Source: Paenibacillus sp. KS-LC4
GTDB taxonomy: Bacteria; Bacillota; Bacilli; Paenibacillales; Paenibacillaceae
Assembly: GCF_036894955.1 (NCBI RefSeq)
Contig: NZ_CP145905.1
Coordinates: 751,501 to 815,500 of the forward strand
Direction of reading: 5' to 3'
DNA length: 64,000 nucleotides
This document shows, piece after piece, positions 24,444 through 32,647 of this stretch. Position numbers and translations under genes: made by a program. Numbering within the stretch: the first letter of the stretch is position 1; every line of letters begins with the position of its first letter. Under the pieces are notes generated by a model. It saw only the letters and a program-made list of their open reading frames with translations, was not told where the DNA came from and did not search any database.

Positions 24444-25367
24444 ATGATGATTCGGATTATAGGTGCGGAAGATGACCCGAAAAGTGAGGAGCCAGCAAGA
24501 AAGATCCGTTTGTTTCAGGGAGAAGGCTTGCTGGTGTCGCTAGGCCTATTTGGTTTTGTGCTGGCAGCGATATGCGTAGTATGGATGCTGTTTTATGGAA
24601 GTGAGGTTGCGCCTTATGGGAATGTGAGCAAGGCAGCTTCCTTTAATGCAGCATTAGGCATTTTTCTAATCTCGACGGCGGCAGTATTGCCTTTGTCCGC
24701 TATGAGTGCAAGAGGCAAGGCGATTTTTCGCTGGTCCTATGTGATGCTTTCCTTGTATTCTTATTTTGCTGAAAATGTCCAAAATATGCGCGGCATGAAT
24801 CCGCGATTTGTAAAAGGCGGCACTAGCTTTGATCTAGCGGTTGCGGCAGGTTTTACCCTTGTGGCGATGCTGCTCATCGTGTTTTATTGCGTGCTGGCAG
24901 TCGCTTTTTTCCGCAGCAGATCGTATGAGCTAAGACCAGAGCTTGTGCTCGCAATCCGCTACGCGATGGTGGCGGTATTGATTTCCTTCGCTGCTGGCAT
25001 TTGGCTTTCAATGACGGGGAGCCGTCTTACAGGAGGGAATGGCAATATGATCTGGCTGCATGGGCTGGGCTTCCATGCTATCCAAGCTGTTCCGTTTGTT
25101 GCATGGCTGTCGGAGCGCACAAGTCTGCGTCCTCAAGATCGCTGCAAGTGGGTGCATATGGCGGGAGGCGCCTATATGATTGGCTTGCTTGAAGTAGGCT
25201 GGCAAACTTGGATCGGTGGTGCAATGCTAGAGCTGTCGCCGCTTCCGCTGCTCGCTTTGTTCTTCTTCTTGCTGTCGATCGGCGTTGGGTGCTATATGTT
25301 ATGGCAGTCGGTAGTAGGCAAGAAGCGCTCTAAGGTGAGCCGCCCATCACTGGAGCTTGAGGGATAA
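24444..25367 (+). CDS. Polytopic membrane protein of unknown function
   Basis: The 307-residue protein has a short charged N-terminus and about eight predicted membrane helices, for example LLVSLGLFGFVLAAICVVWM, TLVAMLLIVFYCVLAVAFF and PLPLLALFFFLLSIGVGCYM. A conserved-looking loop carries His and Trp residues (MIWLHGLGFHAIQAVPF, CKWVHMAGGAYMIGLLEVGWQTWIGG) that could bind a cofactor or metal. I do not recognise a family with confidence. The gene stands alone between the ABC operon and a terminator at 25384. The ribosome site is GGGTGGG, modest for this window. Confidence 0.8.
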   Translation: MMIRIIGAEDDPKSEEPARKIRLFQGEGLLVSLGLFGFVLAAICVVWMLFYGSEVAPYGNVSKAASFNAALGIFLISTAAVLPLSAMSARGKAIFRWSYVMLSLYSYFAENVQNMRGMNPRFVKGGTSFDLAVAAGFTLVAMLLIVFYCVLAVAFFRSRSYELRPELVLAIRYAMVAVLISFAAGIWLSMTGSRLTGGNGNMIWLHGLGFHAIQAVPFVAWLSERTSLRPQDRCKWVHMAGGAYMIGLLEVGWQTWIGGAMLELSPLPLLALFFFLLSIGVGCYMLWQSVVGKKRSKVSRPSLELEG

Positions 25368-25383
25368 TAGGTTACAGGGGAGA

Positions 25384-25431
25384 AGCCTTGCATTCTTGTG
25401 CAGAGAATGCAAGGCTGTTTTATGTTATTTT
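25384..25431 (+). terminator. Terminator after the membrane protein gene
   Basis: AGCCTTGCATTC and GAATGCAAGGCT form a perfect 12-base stem with a 9-base loop; the tail GTTTTATGTTATTTT is T-rich. Confidence 0.85.
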
Positions 25432-25464
25432 AAGTATAGTAATGAGCAGAGGAGGCGCTTGGTT

Positions 25465-26319
25465 ATGGATTGGGTTGTACAGATGAACGCGGCCATCGGC
25501 TATATGGAAGATCATTTGACTAATGAAATTGATTATGCGGAAGCCGCCCATATTGCTGGATGCTCGCTCTATCATTTTCAACGGATGTTTTCTTATATGA
25601 TGGAGGTGTCTTTATCGGAATACATTCGCAGGCGGCGGCTCAGTCTGGCGGCGTTTGAACTGCAGAACAGCACGGTTAAGGTCATTGATGTAGCGCTCAA
25701 ATATGGTTACGATTCCCCCGAAGCTTTCGCCCGCGCCTTTCAGCAGCTGCATGGTACAACACCAACTGCTGCAAGAGGCGCAGGAACGAAGCTGAGGGCC
25801 TATCCGCGCCTATCCTTTCAAATTTCAGTAAAAGGAGCGGCTGCTATGAATTATCGAATGGAGGAGCTTGGCGGATTTTCCGTCGTGGGCATTTCGGAGC
25901 AGGTACGCAATAGCGAGGTGTTTGAGACGGTGCCGCGTCTGTGGGCTGAAGCAGCACAGGCGGGCCTGTTTGAAAAGCTATGGGAAATTCGCGCGACCAA
26001 GCCTGTGATCCATGGCATACTTGGCGTATGTGCTGATGGAGGGCATGGGCAAAATGAGTTTTTAAACTACATTTTAGCAATAGAATCGGAGCAGGAGGCT
26101 CCTGAGGCTATGGTTCGCCGCGAGTTTTCACCATCGACATGGGTCGTATTTGAGGTGGAGGGCGGACCAGATCAACTGGGCGGCATTTGGAAGCGATTAT
26201 ATACGGAATGGCTGCCTACCTCGGCCTATCGACTCGCCCATTTGCCTGCTATCGAATGTTATTTGCCGCCAGAGGAAAATCGTAATGAGCTGTGGGTGGC
26301 GGTTGAGGCGAAAGCTTAA
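25465..26319 (+). CDS. AraC-family regulator with C-terminal GyrI-like effector domain
   Basis: The 284-residue protein has an N-terminal two-HTH AraC domain (about 1-105; NEIDYAEAAHIAGCSLYHFQRMFSYM and VIDVALKYGYDSPEAFARAFQQLHG). A GyrI/Rob-like small-molecule-binding domain follows (about 125-284; MNYRMEELGGFSVVGISEQV to ENRNELWVAVEAKA). This layout is shared with Rob-like and BmrR-related regulators that sense drugs, dyes or peptides. The start at 25465 follows GGAGG by 9 bases; a longer upstream frame crosses the preceding terminator and is not used. No target gene is adjacent on the same strand, so the regulon is unknown. Confidence 0.92.
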   Translation: MDWVVQMNAAIGYMEDHLTNEIDYAEAAHIAGCSLYHFQRMFSYMMEVSLSEYIRRRRLSLAAFELQNSTVKVIDVALKYGYDSPEAFARAFQQLHGTTPTAARGAGTKLRAYPRLSFQISVKGAAAMNYRMEELGGFSVVGISEQVRNSEVFETVPRLWAEAAQAGLFEKLWEIRATKPVIHGILGVCADGGHGQNEFLNYILAIESEQEAPEAMVRREFSPSTWVVFEVEGGPDQLGGIWKRLYTEWLPTSAYRLAHLPAIECYLPPEENRNELWVAVEAKA

Positions 26320-26409
26320 TAGCGATAACTAGTGGTAATGAAGAGGCTGCACGATTTAGTAGGCGATTTGCTCATATTTCGGCAAGCTGGGAAGTGTGAA
26401 ATATAACAA

Positions 26410-26448
26410 ACGAAGAAGCCGTCTACGCCTCGCAGATGGCTTCTTCGT
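26410..26448. terminator. Hairpin between convergent araC-gyrI and diguanylate cyclase genes
   Basis: ACGAAGAAGCCGTCT and AGATGGCTTCTTCGT form a 15-base stem with one G-U pair. The T tracts are short on both sides, so it may act as a weak bidirectional terminator. Confidence 0.6.
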
Positions 26449-26485
26449 TCAGTTGGGGCATAGCTGCTCTACTACTTGTTATTTG

Positions 26486-27472
26486 CTACTTGCTGTTGAC
26501 CAAATGGTCCGCATGAGTAATGCGGTTTCTTCCACCAGTCTTGGAAGCGTAGAGCGCTGTATCGGCTCGATTGATCAATGACTGATCGGTATCGCCAGGC
26601 ATGACGGTTGCTGCGCCAATGCTGACTGTAATACTATACTCGCCCCAATCCGTAGAGGCTATCGTCGTGCAATATCGTTCTGCGGCAATGATCGCTTTTT
26701 CCTGATTAGCTCCGGAAAGAATGATGACAAATTCCTCGCCCCCATAACGGGCGGCGATGTCTCGATCCCGTGACATGGATTGCAGCAGGCGGGCCAAATT
26801 AGTCAACACGAGATCGCCGACAGGATGTCCATACGTGTCGTTAATTTTTTTGAAATGGTCGATATCAACAATGAGCAGCGAGAAGGGGCGCTGTGTTTCT
26901 TGGAACAAGGCAAGCTGTGCCAGCAGGCTGTCTTGGAAAAAACGCCGATTTTTAAGCCCAGTCAGCGCATCTGTAGAGGCCATCATTTCAAGGCGATGGT
27001 TGACTCCGAGCAATTCCTGCTGTTTAAGCTCGTACTCCTCATGCAGCAGCTCAAGCCTCTTATTGGCTTCATTAGTCGCCTGATAAAGCTCTTCAAGCTT
27101 CGTTTTGGTTTGTAAAATATCCTTCTCGTGCTCAATGCGCTTGCGCATCATTAACACAACACAGTCAATGAATGTGACTCCGTTACGCTCCTGCCGGACC
27201 CCGTTTAGCAATACAGGCATATCCTCATGGCTGCTCGTCCGAAAAGAAAAGTACATTTCATCGACATGCCCATACAATTGAATGTACGGATAAAAGTACG
27301 TTTGAAAAAACATTTTGTTCGTCACCGACATGGTGGAGTGAATATGCTGACCAAGCAGCTCATTGCGCTCATAGTGCAGCATATCCAGTAAGGTCTGATT
27401 AATTGATTGAATTAAGCCTGCGTCGGAAATCGAAAAATATCCGCAGGGTGCTTTATCTAATTGTATATCCAT
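26486..27472 (-). CDS. PAS-GGDEF diguanylate cyclase paired with RsbQ
   Basis: The 328-residue soluble protein has an N-terminal PAS-like domain (about 1-112; DKAPCGYFSISDAGLIQSINQ), a coiled coil (about 113-160) and a GGDEF domain with ALTGLKNRRFF and an intact active site GGEEF (about 244-248). An inhibitory I-site RDRD lies exactly five residues before GGEEF, so c-di-GMP feedback is expected. No membrane segment is present. From memory, the PAS region resembles that of Bacillus subtilis RsbP, the phosphatase that acts with RsbQ in the stress pathway; here the phosphatase is replaced by a cyclase. The gene follows rsbQ by 40 bases on the same strand, the same order as rsbQ-rsbP. The signal that RsbQ produces probably controls c-di-GMP synthesis. 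Confidence 0.93.
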   Translation of the reverse strand: MDIQLDKAPCGYFSISDAGLIQSINQTLLDMLHYERNELLGQHIHSTMSVTNKMFFQTYFYPYIQLYGHVDEMYFSFRTSSHEDMPVLLNGVRQERNGVTFIDCVVLMMRKRIEHEKDILQTKTKLEELYQATNEANKRLELLHEEYELKQQELLGVNHRLEMMASTDALTGLKNRRFFQDSLLAQLALFQETQRPFSLLIVDIDHFKKINDTYGHPVGDLVLTNLARLLQSMSRDRDIAARYGGEEFVIILSGANQEKAIIAAERYCTTIASTDWGEYSITVSIGAATVMPGDTDQSLINRADTALYASKTGGRNRITHADHLVNSK

Positions 27473-27512
27473 ATATGAGTGCCTTTCTTTATATTTCTCG
27501 GACTGAAAATTT

Positions 27513-28319
27513 TTAAAAACTGGCTAAATACTCTTTGATCATCTTGCTCGTTTCCTCGGGCTGACTCAAATGCGGATAATGTCCGGTCGCCGTCATCTGC
27601 CGAAGGACGCTGTTTTTGAGATGGGCGTGCAAGTAATGGCCTACCTCAACAGGAGCGATGCTGTCGTCTGTACATTGAAGAATCAGTGTTGGAACAGTGG
27701 CTTGCTGAAGGCTGACACGGCAGTCCGAGAAAAAGGTGACCTCAGCAAACTGCCTTGCAATATGAGGATCTCTGGAGCAAAAGCTTTTCTCCAATTCCTC
27801 GCTTAATTCCTTGCGCTCATTATTTTGCATAACAATGGGCGCCAAATAGCTGGCCCAGCCAACGAAATTCATCTCCATCATCGTAAGCAATTCTTCGATA
27901 TCGCGTTTATCGAAGCCGCCGTAATATTCCGGAAGGTCGTTCACATAACGTGGAGAAGGGCCAAGCATGATAATACGGTCGAAATATTTGGCCTCATGGA
28001 TGGAGGCCAGCATGCCGATCATGCTGCTCACCGAATGCCCGACAAATATAGCATCGCGCAATTCCAGCGTCTCCATCACATCGAGTACATCCTGGGCATA
28101 GCCTTGAAGATCATTATATTTTTGTGAATCATAATTGTGAATTTGAGACTTTCCAGAGCCCACGTAATCAAACAAGACAATACGATAGTTGTCCACAAAG
28201 CTAGGCACCATATAACGCCACATATCTTGATCACATCCAAAGCCATGCGCAAAAACAATGGTTTTGCTTCCGGAGCCTATTACCTTTACATTATTCCGTT
28301 CCATAACATCAATAGCCAT
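27513..28319 (-). CDS. rsbQ: RsbQ-like alpha/beta hydrolase
   Basis: The 268-residue protein is close in length and sequence to B. subtilis RsbQ, a positive regulator needed by the PAS phosphatase RsbP in energy-stress signalling. The triad falls at the same numbers as reported for RsbQ: Ser96 in VGHSVSSM, Asp219 in CTDDSIAP and His247 in TGHYPH. Segments FGCDQDMW, FDYVGSGKS and LPEYYGGFD are family hallmarks shared with plant KAI2/D14 receptors. It has no signal peptide and acts in the cytoplasm. AGAGGAG sets ATG 28319. It lies directly upstream of a PAS-GGDEF gene, so its output is probably c-di-GMP rather than SigB activation. The natural ligand is unknown. Confidence 0.93.
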   Translation of the reverse strand: MAIDVMERNNVKVIGSGSKTIVFAHGFGCDQDMWRYMVPSFVDNYRIVLFDYVGSGKSQIHNYDSQKYNDLQGYAQDVLDVMETLELRDAIFVGHSVSSMIGMLASIHEAKYFDRIIMLGPSPRYVNDLPEYYGGFDKRDIEELLTMMEMNFVGWASYLAPIVMQNNERKELSEELEKSFCSRDPHIARQFAEVTFFSDCRVSLQQATVPTLILQCTDDSIAPVEVGHYLHAHLKNSVLRQMTATGHYPHLSQPEETSKMIKEYLASF

Positions 28320-28425
28320 ATGAAGCTCCTCTCTGAAGCACTTTCAATAAAAAAAGAACAAGGATTACAGGCTTCTATATCATTATATCGGAAAATTGAG
28401 GAAGATATATGATGGTTAGTGAGAT

Positions 28426-28734
28426 TCAGGTAGTACAGTCATCAATGCAGCGGGCTCCTCCATTCATGATGCTGTGCAGCTGCTGAATTTCCTCATCTGA
28501 AGCCAATCGAAACTCCTCGGCGCAAGCATTCATTCGATTCACGATCGTTTCCAGCCTAGCGGATAACTGATCAGGCCCGTCATCTCTTAGCGCAAGTTCG
28601 CTGCACAAGCCCTGTATCACCAAAATCCGTGCTTTGACAAACACTTTGCTATGCAAATTGCTGAGCAAGCTTAGAAGCTGACTTTCTATTTGTAGGAGGA
28701 CATGAATGTGCATGCTTCTAGGCTTCTTGTTCAT
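28426..28734 (-). CDS. Small helical hypothetical protein
   Basis: The 102-residue frame is predicted to be mostly alpha-helical (for example LLSLLSNLHSKVFVKARILVIQGLCSEL and RLETIVNRMNACAEEFRLASDEE), with two Cys near the C-terminus (GGARCIDDC). The composition is protein-like, but no clear ribosome site precedes ATG 28734. It lies 107 bases upstream of rsbQ on the same strand and could be the first gene of that operon. I do not recognise a family. A non-coding frame cannot be excluded. Confidence 0.45.
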   Translation of the reverse strand: MNKKPRSMHIHVLLQIESQLLSLLSNLHSKVFVKARILVIQGLCSELALRDDGPDQLSARLETIVNRMNACAEEFRLASDEEIQQLHSIMNGGARCIDDCTT

Positions 28735-28841
28735 CGTTGAGGCGTAGTTCCATCACCTACGATTATACCGATTTCAGACACATAAAGCATGAAACAGACG
28801 TCTCAGTTTGCTGGGGCTCAGGGTTATTTTACAGAAAAATA

Positions 28842-28890
28842 AAGCAAAAACAGCCCGGCAGCTGTCCTGAATGGACGCTGCCGGGCTGTT
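28842..28890 (-). terminator. Terminator after the SLH-esterase gene
   Basis: AACAGCCCGGCAGC and GCTGCCGGGCTGTT form a perfect 14-base stem; on the minus strand it is followed by TTTTTGC and an AT-rich tail. Confidence 0.9.
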
Positions 28891-28939
28891 CAATTTCCTG
28901 TTTACAATGCTCTAACAGGCTTAACGTTGCGAAAGCGGC

Positions 28940-31177
28940 TTACCAGAAAAATCTGCCCGCGAGTACGCTCTCTTGCAGAAGCTTCAAGGTATCGGCTGGA
29001 AGCTCTGTTTCCATACGGGAAAGCACATCTGCTTTTTTGTAATATTCATTCGACATATGAATCGTCTGATGCTCATTCGAAGCATCCAGACGCAAAATGC
29101 GATTAGCGCCATCCTTTGCAGTCCATGGCGTCCATGCTGGCAAAGAGCTGGCATTGGGATTGCCGGTGTAAAGGAAGTTTTTCCAGTAGCCATGAATGGC
29201 TGCTGTCAGCTCATTTCGTCCTGGCTCATTTTGCTCGGAGAAATAGCCGTCTGGGAAATAAGCAGCAATGCCGGCCTTGCGTCCAAGAATGAAATCCATG
29301 TCCGAGCCGTGTGTGGCGCCAATTAATTGCTGTAGGGCGCTTGAAATGACGCCATCCTGTGTACCCCATGCAAAACGGTAAGCGTATACGGCAGGCTGCC
29401 CAGAACGAGCCGTCAGCACCTCGGCTGCGCGCTCTGCGTTGAAGCCGGAATAGAGCTCACTGCCATATTTGATGGCCGCTGCATATTGCGGCCCCTTCAC
29501 AGTGTCCTCCAGCAGGCTGCCGTCAGCAAAGCCTGCGGCGAATGCGGGATCACTCAAGGCGAATGCGGAAAACTCCGTCGCTGTGCTGCCCAAAATCATC
29601 GGAACCTGTGCATATTTGCCGCTTTTCAATGCATCAAAGCCTTCCGCTGGCAGCACCGTGCCATCGCTGAATAAATGCGGGAACGGTGCCATGCGGATGG
29701 CCGTTCCACCGAACTGCTGCACAAGGTCCGCAGCAGGCTGCTTACGCAAATACGCCGCGAGCTGCTCGGCTGTTTGGCCGGTCACCCATTTGGCCGCTGC
29801 CGCTTCATCGGCTGCTGTGCCATCCGCAACGGCTAGCTTCGCCAGCACGCTGTTCACCTTAGCGTCGCCGTCCGCCGTTGTTGCGGTCGTCATGCCGCCG
29901 CTTAGCACAATAGCTTTCTGAAACAGCCCTTGGCTCAGTGGAGAGATGACGGCCGCCATGACATCGCGGCCACCAGCCGATTGGCCGGAAAGTGTCACAT
30001 TGGCAGCGTCGCCGCCGAATCCGGCAATGTTATCTTTTACCCATTTGAGCGCCTGAAAAATATCCAGCAGGCCATAGTTGCCTGAATCCTGAACGGCATC
30101 GCCTGTTGCTAGAGAAGGGTGATGAAGGAAGCCCAGCGCGCCAAGGCGGTAGTTGATGGAAACGACGATGCTGTTCGTCGCTTCGGCCAGCAGATCGCCT
30201 TTGAAGTCTTTGCCGGAGCCGGTCATATTGCCGCCGCCATGCGCGAAGACGAGAACGGGCAGGCTAGTGCTGCTGTCAGCCGGCCGCCAAATGTTCAAAT
30301 ACAGGCAGTCTTCGCTGCCTGCCGCCTTGCCAGCTGCGAGCTGGGTGCAATTCGCAGCGAAAGCGCTCGTCTCAAGCGTGCTTGTCCAAGCTGCTGGCGC
30401 CTGCGGTGCTTGCCAGCGAAGCTCGCCAACCGGCGGCTTCGCATAAGGCACGCCGAGCCAGCTTAGCGTGCTGCTCGCTTCATCCTTGGCGCCTTTAATT
30501 GTGCCATAGGCGGTTTGTTGGGTCACGTCAGCAACGAAGGGCGCTTGTGCCGCTTGTTTTTTTAGTAGCGAAGCCAGCGTTTCTCCGCTGATTTTGTGCT
30601 TAGCCTTCAGCGCTTGTGCCGTAGCGGCTGCTAGCTGGGCATTGGTCAGCTTACCGCCTGCTTTCAATGCGGCAAGCCCTTGCTTAGCTGCATACGCCAG
30701 CACATCAGCTTCTTGATAGTCCACGCCAGCCTCATAGCCAAGCGCCTTCAGCAGTACTCTGGCATATTGCTGCGCCGTGACAGCCTGCTGCGGCTCGAAG
30801 CGGCCATCCGTATCTGCAAGCCATCCGAGATGCGGGTGAGCCTTCAAATAGTTCACCAGCGGCTGAAGCACTTTGCCTGCTTTTGCCGCATCGGCGAAGG
30901 AGGCGGCTCCCGTGTAGCTAAGGGCTTCTTTTTCCAGACCCTTCAAACGGAGAAACAGTGTCGCGGCTTGTACGCGGGTTGCCTGCTGGCTCCAATATTT
31001 TTCGCTAATTGCTTTACCATTGCCTTTAATAATACCTTGATCCAGTAATGCCTGAATATCGGTGGATACATCAGCCGCAGCAGGCGCCGCTGCACTTGCA
31101 TAGCTGTAAAACGGTATGCTTCCGAGTAAAACGGCGAGCAGCAAAGCAACAACGCTCATTTGTTTGACCTTCCCCAT
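28940..31177 (-). CDS. Secreted type-B carboxylesterase with N-terminal SLH-like region
   Basis: The 745-residue protein has a signal peptide (about 1-30), an N-terminal region (about 35-205) resembling degenerate S-layer homology repeats (LLDQGIIKGN..., FADAAKAGKVLQPLVNYLK, VLAYAAKQGLAAL), and a type-B carboxylesterase domain (about 218-745). The Ser is in TLSGQSAGG (about 400), the acid is probably Glu in STATEFSAF (about 535), and His is in GATHGSDMDF (about 622). The oxyanion motif FAHGGGNMTG is intact. It is expected to be surface-attached and to hydrolyse ester bonds, perhaps acetyl or feruloyl groups on plant polymers. GAGGATGAAGG upstream supports the start. A cre-like site at 31344 suggests catabolite control. 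Confidence 0.9.
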   Translation of the reverse strand: MGKVKQMSVVALLLAVLLGSIPFYSYASAAAPAAADVSTDIQALLDQGIIKGNGKAISEKYWSQQATRVQAATLFLRLKGLEKEALSYTGAASFADAAKAGKVLQPLVNYLKAHPHLGWLADTDGRFEPQQAVTAQQYARVLLKALGYEAGVDYQEADVLAYAAKQGLAALKAGGKLTNAQLAAATAQALKAKHKISGETLASLLKKQAAQAPFVADVTQQTAYGTIKGAKDEASSTLSWLGVPYAKPPVGELRWQAPQAPAAWTSTLETSAFAANCTQLAAGKAAGSEDCLYLNIWRPADSSTSLPVLVFAHGGGNMTGSGKDFKGDLLAEATNSIVVSINYRLGALGFLHHPSLATGDAVQDSGNYGLLDIFQALKWVKDNIAGFGGDAANVTLSGQSAGGRDVMAAVISPLSQGLFQKAIVLSGGMTTATTADGDAKVNSVLAKLAVADGTAADEAAAAKWVTGQTAEQLAAYLRKQPAADLVQQFGGTAIRMAPFPHLFSDGTVLPAEGFDALKSGKYAQVPMILGSTATEFSAFALSDPAFAAGFADGSLLEDTVKGPQYAAAIKYGSELYSGFNAERAAEVLTARSGQPAVYAYRFAWGTQDGVISSALQQLIGATHGSDMDFILGRKAGIAAYFPDGYFSEQNEPGRNELTAAIHGYWKNFLYTGNPNASSLPAWTPWTAKDGANRILRLDASNEHQTIHMSNEYYKKADVLSRMETELPADTLKLLQESVLAGRFFW

Positions 31178-31654
31178 TGAACCTTCATCCTCTCTGTTAT
31201 CATTTACCGCAATACCTGCTCGTACATTCTATGATGCCCGGTATGTTGTCACAGCCCTCCTTTATGATGCCTTCTTATTATAAGAAGTCGAATTCAATGC
31301 CACTACGACGATAACGACATCAGACATGTTCAAATCCGACTTATTGAAATCGCTTTCAAAATTAAGGTGATTTGAATGCACGGGCTTGTCTTAAATCTGA
31401 CTAAACATTGGGAATGATTGTTTGTGGGGGCAGTCTTAGCATTTCCGTTCGATAAATGGCAAAGCCAAGCGGAAGGAGAGGTGCGCCCGCTGCTGGAGCA
31501 GCATAGGCGGCGCACCTCTTCCACTGTGCCGAATAATGGTGTGTACGAGGTGGATAGAGGGGGGAGGGGCGCATTCCTGAGAGCGTGCGTCCCTACTCTA
31601 TTTTTTGATGCTGTGCCGAATAACCGCGTCACTTTGACGCTTGCAGCTTGTCTA
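31178..31654. other. Intergenic stretch with a long hairpin and cre-like site, no gene
   Basis: The 477 bases hold no convincing gene. GAGGTGCGCC (31478-31487) and GGCGCACCTC (31509-31518) form a perfect 10-base stem, with an inner GCTGCT/AGCAGC hairpin in the loop. A weaker T tract after ACTCTATTTTTTG near 31600 could end transcription. Confidence 0.55.
31344..31358. promoter_or_regulatory. cre-like (CcpA) or LacI-type operator
   Basis: TTGAAATCGCTTTCA fits the CcpA consensus WTGNAANCGNWNNCW at every defined position and is largely palindromic. It lies 167 bases upstream of the SLH-esterase start codon, so catabolite repression or activation of that gene is plausible. Confidence 0.6.
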
Positions 31655-32599
31655 TCATTTGTGCAGGGCGCTTTTTAATGCGGCATGATATTCTTTTATA
31701 ATTCTCTGGCTTATCTCTGCAAAAGGAAAATACTCCTCGGAACCATGAAAGCATCCGGGGTACAAATGAAATTCTGTCGGCACGCCAGCCTGCGTGAGCC
31801 TTGATACATAATGAATGGTTTCATCACGAAATGGATCTAAGTCACCGACGCAGGCGTAAGTGGGTGGAAGTCCTGACAAATCGACCGCACGTGCCGGAGC
31901 GGCATATAGAGATACGGGGTTTTCATTTCCCAAGTACATTTCCCAGCCCAATTGGCTTTTGGCTTTATTCCACACTCTATTATCTGTTATTTCATTACTG
32001 GACTGAGTAATGTTCCGATCGTCAAGCATTGGATAGAGAAGCATTTGGAACATGATAGAAGGGCCGTTCCTATCTCTTGCCAGCAGTGAGAGAGCAGCTG
32101 TTAATCCACCGCCAGCACTGGAACCCATTACAGCGATTTTGGATGAATCGCTCCCGAGTTCTTCCGCGTTTTCTGAAAACCATTTAAGAGCAGCGTAGCA
32201 ATCCTCGAGTGGAGCAGGGAACGGATGCTCTGGAGCCAGCCGATAATCCACAGAAACGATAACACATTCGAGCTCCGATACCATTTGCTGTAAGGCAACG
32301 TCCATCATATCGGCGGAACCAAGAATATAGCCGCCACCGTGAATATAAAGAATGCCTGGAAGAGATTGATTTTTCACTCTCGGTTCGTATAGTTTAAGCC
32401 TCACTTCTGAATTTTCTGCTGTGCCTGGAACATGCCTTTCTGAGATTTGGACATCATTATTGACAGGCACTGCTGCTGACATACTGGCAACAAACTCAAG
32501 CATCTCGCTCCGTTTAGCCGCTAAATTCTCTTTCGTATAAAAGACGTCCGGCAATTCTAAAAACATATTTACAAGCTCCGGATGCAATCTCTTTTCCAT
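31655..32599 (-). CDS. Alpha/beta hydrolase of the hormone-sensitive lipase family
   Basis: The 314-residue cytoplasmic esterase has the HSL-family oxyanion motif YIHGGGYILGS (about 85-95) and the nucleophile Ser161 in VMGSSAGGG. The acid is in CVGDLDPFRDE and the His in YPGCFHGSEEY. The segment VSVDYRLAPEHPFPAPLEDC is typical. It probably cleaves short-chain acyl esters. It lies 48 bases downstream of an SDR on the same strand and is probably co-transcribed with it. The divergent MerR gene at 33668 is likely their regulator. No signal peptide is visible. Confidence 0.92.
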   Translation of the reverse strand: MEKRLHPELVNMFLELPDVFYTKENLAAKRSEMLEFVASMSAAVPVNNDVQISERHVPGTAENSEVRLKLYEPRVKNQSLPGILYIHGGGYILGSADMMDVALQQMVSELECVIVSVDYRLAPEHPFPAPLEDCYAALKWFSENAEELGSDSSKIAVMGSSAGGGLTAALSLLARDRNGPSIMFQMLLYPMLDDRNITQSSNEITDNRVWNKAKSQLGWEMYLGNENPVSLYAAPARAVDLSGLPPTYACVGDLDPFRDETIHYVSRLTQAGVPTEFHLYPGCFHGSEEYFPFAEISQRIIKEYHAALKSALHK

Positions 32600-32647
32600 T
32601 GTTTAATCATCCTTTGTGAAGCAAAATTTTTAATCGTCATTTAAGTG

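Noticed and set aside
31418..31678. Gene of 86 codons on the plus strand between the two esterases
   Set aside because: It runs through a strong palindrome and into the reverse of the HSL-type gene; composition is not protein-like.
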